From JBNKDD01 sp050288085 (lineage in GTDB: Bacteria; Chloroflexota; Anaerolineae; Aggregatilineales; UBA3940), in assembly GCA_050288085.1 (NCBI GenBank), contig JBNKDD010000023.1:1-34141 (forward strand): 34,141 nt of DNA, written 5' to 3'. The translations under genes and the position numbers were made by a program. This document shows positions 16,328-25,588 of this stretch, one piece after another (positions within the stretch are counted from its first letter, which is position 1; every line of letters starts with the position of its first letter). The notes beneath the pieces are model-generated. The model was not told where the DNA came from. It was given only the letters and a program-made list of their open reading frames with translations, and did not search any database.

Positions 16328-17584
16328 ATGATGAAAATACTGGTAATGACCGATCACTTCCCGCCGGATAATCTCGGTGGGGCAGGGCAGGCTGCCTTTA
16401 TCCAATGCCGTGCCTTGCAACAATTGGGACACGATGTCCAGGTGCTGAGCGCCCGCCGCGATGACTCCTCACCTGCCGATCTGGATGTTGAGGGGATACA
16501 TGTCCACCGCCTGAAAATTGCCTATCCGCTGCGGTGGCATGCTTACCTGAGCCTGGTCAATCCTGTCGCCACCCGGCAGGTGAATCAGTACCTTGACCGT
16601 GTCCAGCCGGACGTGGTTCATGCTCACAATGTCCATACCTATCTGACCTATCACAGCCTGACCTTAGCCCGGAAACGTGGGCTGCCTGTCTTCTTGACCG
16701 TTCACGATACGATGACGGTCACCTATCAGAAATTTGACAGCTTTATTGATCCCGGCTGGCGAGGTATCCCTGAGTCGATGGATTACCGGGTTGATCCCTG
16801 GACACAAGTCCGAAAACAGCGGTTCCGGTATTTCCCTCCACGGAATGCGATTATCCGGCAGATCATCCGGCGCAACGTCAATGCGATTATCTCACCCAGT
16901 GCGGAACTATTAAAAGTGCTGGAAGCTAACCAGGTCAGTGCACCTGCTATGATCGCGTTAGCCAACGGGGTGGAAGCAGAACGGTTTGCGTCAACGGAGG
17001 CGGAGCAAAATGCGTTCCGGGTGGAGCAGGGGCTAGAAGGGCGGCGGGTGGTTTTGTTTGCGGGGCGGATTAACCGGGCAAAAGGTGGGGAACAGATTTT
17101 GCGGGCCATGCCGTTGATCGTTGAGAAAGTGCCTGATGCGATGCTGTTGGTTCTGGCGCGACCCGGTGGGTACGGCGAGGGGATGCTGGGTATTGCAGAA
17201 TCACTGGGAATAGGGCAATATATTCGTTTTGCTGGCTGGCTAACCGGTCGTGCGCTGGCAGCGGCTTTTGGCACGGCTGACGTATGTGTGACGCCGTCGG
17301 TTTATTTTGACAACTTCCCAACGATCAACCTGGAGGCTCAGGCTGCCGGAACACCGGTGGTGGGAACTTGCTTCGGAGGAACACGGGAAGCAGTGGCCGA
17401 TGATGAGACGGGGTATATTGTCAACCCATATGATCTGGACATGTTGGCCGGGCGGATCGCTGACCTCTTGTTGGACGATTCGCTGAGAGTCAGGATGGGT
17501 CAGAATGCCCGACAGCGTGTTCACCAGCATTATGACTGGTTGGAGCAAGCCAGAAAGCTTATTGAAATTTATCAGCGATTTTGA
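16328..17584 (+). CDS. Glycosyltransferase family 4
   Basis: 418 residues from ATG 16328 (a second ATG follows at 16331), two nucleotides after the preceding stop; longer in-frame starts lie inside the upstream gene and lack any GT4-like sequence. MKILVMTDHFPPDNLGGAGQAAF is the classical GT4 N-terminus, with VVHAHNVHTYL and LTVHDTMTVTYQ in the acceptor domain. The donor domain shows ALANGVEAERF, VLFAGRINRAKGGEQIL, GWLTGRALAAAFGTADVCVTPSV and DNFPTINLEAQAAGTPVV, where the first residue of the EX7E motif is Asp. GTGGxREAV and GYIVNPYD follow. Retaining, nucleotide-sugar-dependent; sugar unknown. Confidence 0.9.
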   Translation: MMKILVMTDHFPPDNLGGAGQAAFIQCRALQQLGHDVQVLSARRDDSSPADLDVEGIHVHRLKIAYPLRWHAYLSLVNPVATRQVNQYLDRVQPDVVHAHNVHTYLTYHSLTLARKRGLPVFLTVHDTMTVTYQKFDSFIDPGWRGIPESMDYRVDPWTQVRKQRFRYFPPRNAIIRQIIRRNVNAIISPSAELLKVLEANQVSAPAMIALANGVEAERFASTEAEQNAFRVEQGLEGRRVVLFAGRINRAKGGEQILRAMPLIVEKVPDAMLLVLARPGGYGEGMLGIAESLGIGQYIRFAGWLTGRALAAAFGTADVCVTPSVYFDNFPTINLEAQAAGTPVVGTCFGGTREAVADDETGYIVNPYDLDMLAGRIADLLLDDSLRVRMGQNARQRVHQHYDWLEQARKLIEIYQRF

Positions 17585-17591
17585 GGATTAC

Positions 17592-18848
17592 ATGGCAGAC
17601 ACCCAGACATCCACCAGCCGATCTTTCCTGACGACCATTCGCCAGAAATGGGAAGCAATGGATCATATCCAGCGCGGGCTGATCGGTTTAGTCCTCGTCC
17701 GGGTAGTGTTAGTCCTGCTGTTTATGTTAAATGTCCTCCCGCTTGAACTGCGTTGGCGCTGGTTTCTGCATCATGGGGGTGACCAGGAAATTTCATTCGG
17801 CCTGGCCCAATCGATTATTGCAGGAGAACCCCGCCCTGTCCTGATCGGGATCGGGGCAGCATTACCTATGATCCCCCTGATTCTGATTCTTAACCCCTAC
17901 AACTACTTTGATATCGTTGCTCCCCTGGTGATCTTGAATGGCTTCTTGTTAGGTGGGTTGTCGGTATTGGTAGTTGGCTATATGGCAAAACGAATCATTC
18001 AAGATGATCGGGTTGTATGGTGGTCGGCGGGTATTTGGGCCATCCTGCCCCTGCTGTTTTACGTTGGGTTCTTCTGGCACTTTGATGCTGTAACCGTACG
18101 TAGTTCCGCGGTGCCTAAAATTGGCTGGCTGAATGGGCTATCAGATGGTCCCATGATGTTTTTCATGATGGTCGCCGTCATGCTGTTGGCCTACAATCTG
18201 GAGACCGGGGAATACAAACATCCCCAATTCTGGCGGATGGTAGGGGCTGGCGCAGCAATGGGGTATGCTGTGGTATACCGGGTACATATCGCGCCAATGG
18301 TTGTTTTTTTGACGCTCTACGTATTGATGTCTCATGGCTGGCTCAATATGTTATTTGTGGGTATCGGGGGGATAATCGCCTATATCCCGCAGGCCTGGTA
18401 CAACATGGTGGTTTTTGGTATTCCTGTCACAACGGGTTATTCAGCGATTTCAGATAAGTTTAATTTTGGCAGCAGTGCGGCCCGTCCCTTTATGGATCGA
18501 CTGAAGTTTCTACCGTTTCACCCCCAACATATTGCAGAACTCCTACAATACTTTTTAGGTTCACGTCCCTGGTTAGCCATTCCGCTAGGGATCGTTATCC
18601 TTGTCGGCCTAGCTGCAACCATCTTGCTCTGGAGAAACAAGGGCTGGCGGTCGGTCGCACTGCTGATCGGTGCGCCACTCTCTTATATCGGCTTGATGGC
18701 AACCGCCTGGCCCTTCAGAGAAGATGTGATCCGGTTCTCGATGTTGTGTTATCCCTTCTTAATTATCCTCGCTTGTTATACATTTGTCTGTCTCTGGGAT
18801 CAGAGACAGAATTTGCGACAAAAATTGTCTAGGAGAAAAACTAACTGA
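17592..18848 (+). CDS. Polytopic membrane protein, putative GT-C glycosyltransferase (short form)
   Basis: 418 residues from ATG 17592, with GAGG 5 nt upstream; the longer frame starting inside the previous gene is rejected. About ten hydrophobic segments are visible after a hydrophilic N-terminus of about 28 residues. Directly after the first segment comes HHGGDQEISFGLAQSI with Asp64 and Glu66, the position of the catalytic acidic residue in GT-C enzymes such as ArnT and PMT. Later loops contain YNPYNYFD and MATAWPFREDVIRF. It lacks the long C-terminal soluble domain of the three other GT-C proteins in the block. A role in transferring a polyprenyl-phosphate-linked sugar on the outer membrane face is inferred; an unrelated transporter-like role cannot be excluded. 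Confidence 0.72.
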   Translation: MADTQTSTSRSFLTTIRQKWEAMDHIQRGLIGLVLVRVVLVLLFMLNVLPLELRWRWFLHHGGDQEISFGLAQSIIAGEPRPVLIGIGAALPMIPLILILNPYNYFDIVAPLVILNGFLLGGLSVLVVGYMAKRIIQDDRVVWWSAGIWAILPLLFYVGFFWHFDAVTVRSSAVPKIGWLNGLSDGPMMFFMMVAVMLLAYNLETGEYKHPQFWRMVGAGAAMGYAVVYRVHIAPMVVFLTLYVLMSHGWLNMLFVGIGGIIAYIPQAWYNMVVFGIPVTTGYSAISDKFNFGSSAARPFMDRLKFLPFHPQHIAELLQYFLGSRPWLAIPLGIVILVGLAATILLWRNKGWRSVALLIGAPLSYIGLMATAWPFREDVIRFSMLCYPFLIILACYTFVCLWDQRQNLRQKLSRRKTN

Positions 18849-19762
18849 TGCGTATTTTGGTCACGGGTGGCCTGGGAGCAGTTGGATCACCCCTGGTGCG
18901 TGAACTGCGCCAGCGGGATCACGAAGTTTGGGTGGTAGATCGGATGCATGCCCCCGGCCCTAATTACCTGCGCTGCGATGTAGGCGTTCACCGACAGGTT
19001 GCCCGGATATTTGATGAACATTCCTTTGATCTGGTGTATCATCTGGCGGCTGAATTTGGCCGGTGGAACGGTGAAGATTTTTACGAGACGCTGTGGCAGA
19101 GCAATGCTGTTGGCACTAAAAATCTCCTGCGCTGCCAGGAGCAGCACGGCTTCCGGATGGTCTTTACCAGCAGTTCCGAGGTCTATGGTGACTGGTCTGG
19201 CGTGATGACGGAAGATGTGTTGGATAAACATCCGATCCGCCAGTTGAACGATTATGCCGTCACCAAATGGGTTAATGAGCAGCAGATTATGAATTCGGTG
19301 GATCGCTTTGGAACGGAAACCGTCCGGGTGCGGCTGTTTAACACTTATGGCCCCGGCGAACCCTATTCGACGTACCGGAGCGTGATCTGCCAGTTTGTGT
19401 ACCGTGCCTTACATGGCATCCCTTACACGGTCTACCTTGACCATCACCGATCCTCAACCTTTATCACCGATACGGTGCGCACCCTGGCGAATATCAGCGA
19501 AAATTTCAAACCCGGCGAGGTCTACAATATCGCCGGGGATGAGTATCACGACATCAAAAAGTTATCCGATATGATTCTTAAATACCTGGGGAAAGATGAC
19601 AGCCAGGTCGAGTACGTTCAGTATGAGTCCCACAATACGCGCGACAAACGGTCTGACAATGCCAAAGCCAAGCGCGATCTGGATCATCAATGTACGGTGA
19701 CGCTCGACGAAGGCATCCCCAGAACTATCGAATGGCAGAAAGAGGTTTATGGCTGTGACTGA
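18848..19762 (+). CDS. NAD-dependent epimerase/dehydratase (extended SDR)
   Basis: 304 residues. MRILVTGGLGAVGSPLV gives the NAD motif (7-13), FTSSSEVYGDW at 107-116 the serine motif, and YAVTKW at 136-141 the catalytic Tyr136/Lys140. VRLFNTYGPGEPYSTYRSVI and FITDTVRTLANI follow the UDP-glucose 4-epimerase / dTDP-glucose 4,6-dehydratase pattern. The Glu residue of SSEVYG is typical for the superfamily. Which of epimerase, dehydratase or decarboxylase activities applies cannot be fixed by eye. The start forms a TGATG overlap with the upstream stop, with GGAG further upstream; the next gene overlaps by 14 nt. It sits just before a WecC-like dehydrogenase, so it may supply or process a uronic acid nucleotide. 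Confidence 0.85.
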   Translation: MRILVTGGLGAVGSPLVRELRQRDHEVWVVDRMHAPGPNYLRCDVGVHRQVARIFDEHSFDLVYHLAAEFGRWNGEDFYETLWQSNAVGTKNLLRCQEQHGFRMVFTSSSEVYGDWSGVMTEDVLDKHPIRQLNDYAVTKWVNEQQIMNSVDRFGTETVRVRLFNTYGPGEPYSTYRSVICQFVYRALHGIPYTVYLDHHRSSTFITDTVRTLANISENFKPGEVYNIAGDEYHDIKKLSDMILKYLGKDDSQVEYVQYESHNTRDKRSDNAKAKRDLDHQCTVTLDEGIPRTIEWQKEVYGCD

Positions 19763-20957
19763 AACGATCGTTGTCATTGGTACCGGTTACGTTGGCCTGC
19801 CCGCTGCCCTGCTGCTGGCTAAAGCAGGCTACGACGTAGTCGGCGTTGACATAGATGAAAATATTGTACGGGCCATTAATGAAGGCGTGATGCATATCCG
19901 CGAAAGTGAACTGCAACGCCTGATGGATGACCCGGATGTGAAAGCGAATCTGCGGGCGCAGTCCACGCCCTGTGAAGGCGATATCTTTGTGATTGCGGTT
20001 CCGACCCCGGTTGATGCCCGCAAGAAATTAGCGGATATGAGCTATGTGGACGATGCGGTAGAAAGCATTATCCCCTATCTGCAACCGGGCAACCTGGTGA
20101 TTATCGAATCGACGATTCCCCCGCTGACCTGCCGTGAGCGGGTAACCCCCATGATCGAACAGGAAACCGACCTGGTGGTCGGTGAGACACTGTACCTGGC
20201 TCACTGCCCGGAGCGCATCCTGCCCGGCGATATCTTCCACGAGATCGTGCATAACGACCGGGTGATCGGCGGGATCAATCAGATCACCCAGGATAAAGCC
20301 GCCGCGATGTATGCCAGCTTCGTCAAAGGCGAACTCTACAAAACGGACGATGTGTCAGCCGAACTGGTCAAGTTGATGGAAAATACCTACCGTGACGTGA
20401 ATGTGGCCCTGGCAAACGAGTTTAATATGGTGGCCGAAAACCTGGGCATCGACGGGCGTGAGGCGATCCAACTGGCGAACAAACATCCCCGTGTGAACAT
20501 TCTCATGCCGGGGATTGGAGTAGGCGGACACTGCATTCCGATTGATCCCTGGTTCATCAAGGAAGTTGATCCGTCAAACTCACGCCTGATCTTTACCTCC
20601 CGCCTGATTAACGACGAAATGCCATCGAAGATCGCGGGACGGATTCGCAAAGCGGTGCGGGATGTTGCCGATCCCAAGATTATCGCGTTAGGTGCGGCCT
20701 ATAAGCCGAATACCGAAGATCTGCGTGAAAGCCCGGCGTTGGAGATTATCAAGGTGCTGATCGAGGATGGCTATCAGGTAGAGCACTACGATCCGCTGGT
20801 TGATGACATGGGGTATTCGTCACTGGTTGAGGTGAGTAAAGAGGCGGATATGCTGGCGATCCTGGTGCCGCACCAGGAAATCATCGATGAGCTTGATCAG
20901 AACCGGGAGGAAATTGAGCAGGCGATGCGCACGCCGATCATCGAGAGGTATCAATAA
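19749..20957 (+). CDS. wecC: UDP-N-acetyl-D-mannosamine dehydrogenase-like (UDP-sugar 6-dehydrogenase)
   Basis: 402 residues of the UDP-glucose/GDP-mannose dehydrogenase family, normal length. VVIGTGYVGLPAALLLAKAGY at 9-29 binds NAD, VPTPVD at 84-89, AHCPERILPG at 151-160, Lys208 and Asn212 in AELVKLMENTYRDVN, and GVGGHCIPIDPWFI with the catalytic nucleophile Cys262. The HCxxxDPWFI wording is the hallmark of the UDP-ManNAc dehydrogenase subgroup rather than UDP-Glc dehydrogenase. It oxidises the C6 alcohol twice to give a UDP-HexNAc uronate. No wecB epimerase is visible here, so UDP-ManNAc must come from elsewhere, or the substrate is UDP-GlcNAc (WbpA-like). ATG has AGAGG closely upstream and overlaps the SDR gene by 14 nt. 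Confidence 0.88.
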   Translation: MAVTETIVVIGTGYVGLPAALLLAKAGYDVVGVDIDENIVRAINEGVMHIRESELQRLMDDPDVKANLRAQSTPCEGDIFVIAVPTPVDARKKLADMSYVDDAVESIIPYLQPGNLVIIESTIPPLTCRERVTPMIEQETDLVVGETLYLAHCPERILPGDIFHEIVHNDRVIGGINQITQDKAAAMYASFVKGELYKTDDVSAELVKLMENTYRDVNVALANEFNMVAENLGIDGREAIQLANKHPRVNILMPGIGVGGHCIPIDPWFIKEVDPSNSRLIFTSRLINDEMPSKIAGRIRKAVRDVADPKIIALGAAYKPNTEDLRESPALEIIKVLIEDGYQVEHYDPLVDDMGYSSLVEVSKEADMLAILVPHQEIIDELDQNREEIEQAMRTPIIERYQ

Positions 20958-20962
20958 GCTAT

Positions 20963-22528
20963 ATGCTGGAAAGCGATTCCCAACCCGGCGCTTCCCATAA
21001 ATTACCATACTGGGCCTGGGGGCTACTGGCTGTATTAGCCGTTTACCAGGCCCTTATGTATGGTTGGGTGATGCGGATTCACGTTAATCACATTGTGGCG
21101 GGTATGCCCTGGCTGCTGCGACGGCCTGATTACCGGCTCTATGAGAATGTCGTGATGCCCTATACCCCGCTGGGATTCTGGCTGCAAATGGGCCTATATA
21201 ACATCATCCCTGATCCGGTGCTGCGCAATAGAGTTGCCATGATCGGGGTGGCCCTGCTGAGTATGGGTTTGGTGTTCTGGCTGGCCTATCGATGGTGGGG
21301 GCTGTATGCAGGATTGGCCGGGGTAGTGCTGTATGCTGCCTGGGGCCCGGTCATCATGAATTACATTATGTACTTTGATGTGCTGCTGGGTGTGTTCGGG
21401 TTGTGTGCATTGGCGGCCTGGCACAAGACTCAGGCAGCCTGGTGGCAGCCTGCCTTAGCCGGACTGTTTGCCGGGTTGGGCATATTGACCAAACAACAAG
21501 GGCTGGCGGTTACCGGAGTATTCATTATCTGGCGGGTGCTGGCCTTCGACTGGCGTCACTTTGGGCGGGATATGGCCCTTTTCCTAATCGCCAATGCCCT
21601 GCCTATGGGCTTGTTTCTGGTCGGGATGGCGTTACAGGGGCGGCTGGCAGATACGATTTTCTGGACGTGGACCTATATCTGGAGCGCGTTCTATGAGAAT
21701 GCTGCCCGATGGCCGGAGTTCCGCGAGACGTTTGTTATCCTGGCGTGGCTTATCTTAGTCCCCCTGTTTGCGTGGTTTGTCATCCCCCGGCGAGAGCAGT
21801 GGAAAAGCGAGGGGATTTTACTGCTGGGTTTGCTCCCTGGCCTGGGGGCAATAGCCTTTCCGCGATACAGCCGGTTTCACTTCTCCGGCGTGGTTCCGGT
21901 TGTGGCGTTGATCGGGGCCGGGGCGGTAGCGTATGCGCTCCGGTATCTTCGCAGCTCATACACACCTCCTGCCACCACTGACGTGGCGTCTGCCCCCCTT
22001 GCAAGGGGGGCGAATCGCGGCGAGCGCAGCGGCGTGAGCGCGATGGGGGGTAAACGATGGTCAAAATACCTATTAAAAGGTTATCTGGGTGCGGCTTCAC
22101 TCTGTGTAGCGGCGGCGTTTATTCTCCCAACTTCTTATCGGATTCGGCTAGGCCCGCGGATCGGTGATTATGCCCCGTTGATTCCGATTGCCGAAGAATT
22201 AACCCAGGAATACGATGTGCAACCCGGTACGCGCATCTGGCTCGTACCGGATATTGATCCGACTACCAACCTATATTCGATTGGCGGCTTTTTGCCACCG
22301 GCTACATTTGCCCTGGCGGAACCCTGGTATCATGCTGTACCGGGCTATACGGAACGGGTCATTGATCAGCTTGACGTGGATCCGCCGGAATATGCGGTTG
22401 TGTTTGAAAGATGGCGGGGCGATGAACCCGCTGGCTTGCTCGACTACCTGAACGATCATTACACGCCAGTTGGTGAGATGTCTGCACCCGGCGAATACGG
22501 CCAGGTTACATTCTACGCGTTGAAATAA
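20963..22528 (+). CDS. Polytopic GT-C-type glycosyltransferase with in-frame repeat insertion
   Basis: 521 residues. Ten or so transmembrane segments cover residues 18-330 and 372-392, followed by a soluble C-terminal domain of about 125 residues. The first loop has RRPDYRLYENVVMPYTPLG, with acidic Asp56/Glu61 where GT-C enzymes hold their catalytic base, and PYTPLGFWL resembles the PP-containing membrane motif of ArnT/PMT_2 proteins. AGLFAGLGILTKQQGLAV is a typical GT39/GT83 segment. Between two membrane helices (about residues 341-364) lies a Gly/Arg/Ser-rich stretch encoded by a palindromic GC-rich element, without effect on the frame. The likely function is transfer from a polyprenyl-phosphate sugar at the extracytoplasmic face. 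Start ATG lies 5 nt after the previous stop without a clear Shine-Dalgarno. Confidence 0.78.
   Translation: MLESDSQPGASHKLPYWAWGLLAVLAVYQALMYGWVMRIHVNHIVAGMPWLLRRPDYRLYENVVMPYTPLGFWLQMGLYNIIPDPVLRNRVAMIGVALLSMGLVFWLAYRWWGLYAGLAGVVLYAAWGPVIMNYIMYFDVLLGVFGLCALAAWHKTQAAWWQPALAGLFAGLGILTKQQGLAVTGVFIIWRVLAFDWRHFGRDMALFLIANALPMGLFLVGMALQGRLADTIFWTWTYIWSAFYENAARWPEFRETFVILAWLILVPLFAWFVIPRREQWKSEGILLLGLLPGLGAIAFPRYSRFHFSGVVPVVALIGAGAVAYALRYLRSSYTPPATTDVASAPLARGANRGERSGVSAMGGKRWSKYLLKGYLGAASLCVAAAFILPTSYRIRLGPRIGDYAPLIPIAEELTQEYDVQPGTRIWLVPDIDPTTNLYSIGGFLPPATFALAEPWYHAVPGYTERVIDQLDVDPPEYAVVFERWRGDEPAGLLDYLNDHYTPVGEMSAPGEYGQVTFYALK
21985..22055. repeat. GC-rich palindromic element inserted in frame in a GT-C gene
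   Basis: Contains a perfect 18-bp palindrome CCCCCCTTGCAAGGGGGG at 21993-22010, followed by a GC-rich stretch with imperfect direct repeats (GGCGAGCGC and GGCGTGAGCGC) and a second run of six G at 22045-22050 that could pair with the first C-run. Base composition and the encoded residues (Ala/Arg/Gly/Ser) differ sharply from both flanks, which encode hydrophobic helices. It looks like a REP/RPE-type short mobile or repetitive element that landed in a coding loop. No second copy is seen in this window. Confidence 0.55.
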
Positions 22529-22529
22529 T

Positions 22530-24398
22530 ATGTTTTCCCCATTTGCCCTGATCTTGATTCCTACCGGCTATCTCTTTCTCTGGCCGCTGGTCGATTATCT
22601 CCTGCCTGATGATAAAAGTCCGCTGCAAACCGGGTTGACTGCCCTGGCCCTCAGTATCGGCGGGCTGGCGGTTTCCCTGTTCTGGGTGGGGATACTGCCG
22701 GTACAATGGCTGAATGGTTGGGTGGCGCTGGTGGTGATCATTATCGGATTGGGGGTTGGGCTGGCCCTGAATCGGGCGTGGTTTGCTCCGCGCCAATGGT
22801 GGGCATACTGGCATAAGCAATGGAAAAAAGCGGCGCAGCTTGATCTTGAAGGGCTGCTGACCTGGACGATGTTTGGTGTCTCGGCCCTAATGCTGATCTA
22901 TGGGCTGTACTTCCCCTTTATCGGTGATGATACGCTGGCGCGGTATGCGCTTCAGGGGCAATGGGTGTATGAGTCGCATCGCATCCCTGAGCAATTCTGG
23001 GGATATCCGCCTCTTGTCCCGTTGAGCTTCGCAGCAACGTGGTTTGCAGCGGGACAGGCCAATGAACACCTGGCGCGGGTGTTCCCGGTCGTGATGGCGG
23101 TTGGGACGATGGGCAGCACTTACCTGATCGGAAGGCGTTATCTCGACCGGAGGGCCGGATTACTGGCTGCCGGGTTGGTGGCGCTGACACCGATGTTTAT
23201 CCGCAACAGTACGATTGCGTACACCGATGTGCCTACAGCCTTCCCGTTAACGTTGGCTGTATTCTACATTCTGCGCTGGTGGGAAAAGGGCAAAACACGA
23301 GACAGTTTGCTGTCCGGGGTGCTGGTTGGGATTGCGGTGTTGACCAAACAATCAGCGCTGACGTGGGTGGTCAGTTTGCTATCGGTTCCGGTGGTCTGGC
23401 TGATCGCGACGCGGAGTCAAGCTGTCGAAAAACGATGGCGGCGGCTGGTCGGTGGGCTACTGGGGGTTCTGATCCCCGCCCTGTTGATCGCTGCGCCCTG
23501 GTACGCCCGCAACTGGGTGATCGGTGGCTGGGGGAATATTATCCCGATTGCGGGGCTGTATCACCTACTGGAACCGGGCAAAGGCTTGATCGGGCTGCTA
23601 CCGCCCCTGGCCTATCCTCACGAATTTGGCGTGGTTATCAAGGTCAGCGGCCTGACGGTTCCGGTCACGGCGTGGGTATATGCTGCCGGGTGGATCGTTG
23701 GATTGGGACATGCCATCTGGCAAGGGTGGCAGGTACTCCGGGGGGAGGGTGATCGGACGCCAGTTGATCTGATCCTGTCCGCAATGGTGATCCCTTACTG
23801 GCTGGCGTGGTGGACTCGCTTCTCGTTCGATGCGCGGTTCCTGCTGCTGGCGCTGCCACTGATGGCATATTGGTCGACCCGACCGTTGGCATGGCTGAAC
23901 GATTGGGTAGATGGTCGAGTGAGACTACCGCGCCCAGTGTGGCAGGTGGCCGGTGGAGTCTTGTTAGTTGGCCTGATTGTTTGGGGGGCACAGGATCGGC
24001 TAGGGGGTGTCTACAAGGCAGTCACACAACCTTTCGCCAGTGATGATGAACGGCTACTTCAGGCTAAAGGGCGAACCTATAACCTGGTGATTTATGTGCG
24101 GGAAAACTTCGATCCAGAGCATGACCGGCTGGTGTTGATGGATGGGCGGATGGCCTATTATCTGCGGGACTTTGACTATGTTGTCATGTACCCGCACTCC
24201 CTCTCCCAATTAGAAGGATACGATTACCTGATGCATGCCTCGTCAATCTTTGCCGTTTACAATGATCGGTTGGGACTGCGTGACAGTGAGTTCTACCAAC
24301 ATGTCTGGGACCCGGAAATATTTGAGCCGGTGTATGAAAGTGGCGGGGTCCACATTATGAAGATTCTACGTACCGATCTCCCCGAAAAGGATTCTTAA
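22530..24398 (+). CDS. Polytopic GT-C glycosyltransferase (ArnT/PMT_2-like)
   Basis: 622 residues, about a dozen membrane segments. Three helices precede the first large loop, then FIGDDTLARYALQGQWVYES has Asp133/Asp134, the acidic catalytic pair of PMT/ArnT-type enzymes, and GYPPLVPLSFAA is the conserved proline-containing segment after it. IAYTDVPTAFPLTLAVFY and GIAVLTKQSALTW are typical GT39/GT83 helices. The C-terminal 120 residues are soluble and lie outside the membrane (LLQAKGRTYNLVIYVRENFD onward). Inferred function is transfer of a sugar from a polyprenyl phosphate carrier to a glycan, lipid or protein acceptor. One base separates it from the previous gene and 5 nt from the next. Confidence 0.85.
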   Translation: MFSPFALILIPTGYLFLWPLVDYLLPDDKSPLQTGLTALALSIGGLAVSLFWVGILPVQWLNGWVALVVIIIGLGVGLALNRAWFAPRQWWAYWHKQWKKAAQLDLEGLLTWTMFGVSALMLIYGLYFPFIGDDTLARYALQGQWVYESHRIPEQFWGYPPLVPLSFAATWFAAGQANEHLARVFPVVMAVGTMGSTYLIGRRYLDRRAGLLAAGLVALTPMFIRNSTIAYTDVPTAFPLTLAVFYILRWWEKGKTRDSLLSGVLVGIAVLTKQSALTWVVSLLSVPVVWLIATRSQAVEKRWRRLVGGLLGVLIPALLIAAPWYARNWVIGGWGNIIPIAGLYHLLEPGKGLIGLLPPLAYPHEFGVVIKVSGLTVPVTAWVYAAGWIVGLGHAIWQGWQVLRGEGDRTPVDLILSAMVIPYWLAWWTRFSFDARFLLLALPLMAYWSTRPLAWLNDWVDGRVRLPRPVWQVAGGVLLVGLIVWGAQDRLGGVYKAVTQPFASDDERLLQAKGRTYNLVIYVRENFDPEHDRLVLMDGRMAYYLRDFDYVVMYPHSLSQLEGYDYLMHASSIFAVYNDRLGLRDSEFYQHVWDPEIFEPVYESGGVHIMKILRTDLPEKDS

Positions 24399-24403
24399 CT
24401 CTC

Positions 24404-25588
24404 GTGCGTATTATTGTTATCCAGGAAACTGATTGGCTGATGCGGGGACCGCATCAACAACATCACCTGTTTGAGCGGCTGTCGCTGCACGGGCATGAGA
24501 TCACCGTGCTGGATTACCCGATCCTGCGCCCCCATTGGCCGGAGGAACCGTTTGTTGTTCCACGCCAGGAAAAGGACAATGCTGCGCGGATTTATGACAA
24601 AGCGCGGATCAGGCTGATCACACCGGCGAGCAGCGGACTTCGGCTTCTTGCACGGCCAACCTCGGTGCTGACTCACCGGGCCGAGCTTGCCCAACTGATT
24701 CGCAATCAGCGCCCGGATGTGATTGTGTCCTATGCGCTGAGCACCGGACTGCCTGCCCTGAATCTGGCAAGGCGACACAAAATCCCCTATGTGTTCCATG
24801 TGATCGATGCCTTGCATGCGATTGTACCGGTCAGGATGCTGCAACCGATTGCCCATGCAGTCGAGCGCTACCTGTTCTCTCGCTGCGATCAGGTGCTGCT
24901 GATCAATGAGCATCTGCGTGACTATGCGATTCGGATGGGCGCAGCACCAGATCGGTCGCAAGTGCTGCGTACCGGTGTTGATCTGGAACGGTTTGTTCCG
25001 GGAGATTCATCCAGGGCAGCGATTCGTGCCGAGTTAGGCTTGAAACCGGATGATTATGTGCTGTTCTTTATGGGATGGATATATTCATTCTCCGGGGTGC
25101 GAGAAGTGGCGAAGAGTCTGCGGGATGCACCGCCGGGGGTAAAACTGCTGGTGGTCGGTGATGGCGATGATTACCCGGCACTGTGTGAGCTTCGCGACTC
25201 CGAATTAGAAGATCGGCTGATCTTGACCGGGCGGGTGTCTTATGACCGGATTCCGGCGCTGCTGTCTGCAGCGGATGTTTGCTTGCTGCCCTTCCAAACG
25301 GTTCCTGCCACTGAGCATATTGTGCCAATTAAATTGTACGAATATATGGCGAGTGGCCGTCCGGTGATCGCTGCGCCGCTGCCGGGGGTTCGGCGTGATG
25401 TTGGAGAAGATAACGGCGTGGTGTATGCCCCGGCAGAAGAACAGATAAAAAAGGCGTTGTCGATTCGCGATCAGGGGGATGCGTTGGGCCACAAAGCACG
25501 ATCGTTTGTGGAAACCTATTGCAACTGGGAAACTATCGCCGCCGAGTTTGAGGCGCTGCTGATGGCCCAGGCAGGGAGGGCAGAATGA
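24404..25588 (+). CDS. Glycosyltransferase family 4
   Basis: 394 residues. MRIIVIQETDWLMRGPHQQHHLFERL is an atypical N-terminus in which HQQHH replaces the usual glycine-rich loop. The donor domain has LRTGVDLERFVPG, FFMGWIYSFSGVREV, VVGDGDDYPAL and PATEHIVPIKLYEYMASGRPVIA, matching the GT4 subgroup with a HxxPxKxYEYM motif; the spacing between acidic residues is 8 rather than 7. GTG start, with only AAGG about 13 nt upstream. It overlaps the following GT-C gene by 4 nt (ATGA), implying translational coupling. Sugar specificity unknown. Confidence 0.88.
   Translation: MRIIVIQETDWLMRGPHQQHHLFERLSLHGHEITVLDYPILRPHWPEEPFVVPRQEKDNAARIYDKARIRLITPASSGLRLLARPTSVLTHRAELAQLIRNQRPDVIVSYALSTGLPALNLARRHKIPYVFHVIDALHAIVPVRMLQPIAHAVERYLFSRCDQVLLINEHLRDYAIRMGAAPDRSQVLRTGVDLERFVPGDSSRAAIRAELGLKPDDYVLFFMGWIYSFSGVREVAKSLRDAPPGVKLLVVGDGDDYPALCELRDSELEDRLILTGRVSYDRIPALLSAADVCLLPFQTVPATEHIVPIKLYEYMASGRPVIAAPLPGVRRDVGEDNGVVYAPAEEQIKKALSIRDQGDALGHKARSFVETYCNWETIAAEFEALLMAQAGRAE

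Noticed and set aside
24395..24961. 188-codon frame on the minus strand in the GT4 gene
   Set aside because: Runs antisense through conserved GT4 coding sequence; no family pattern.
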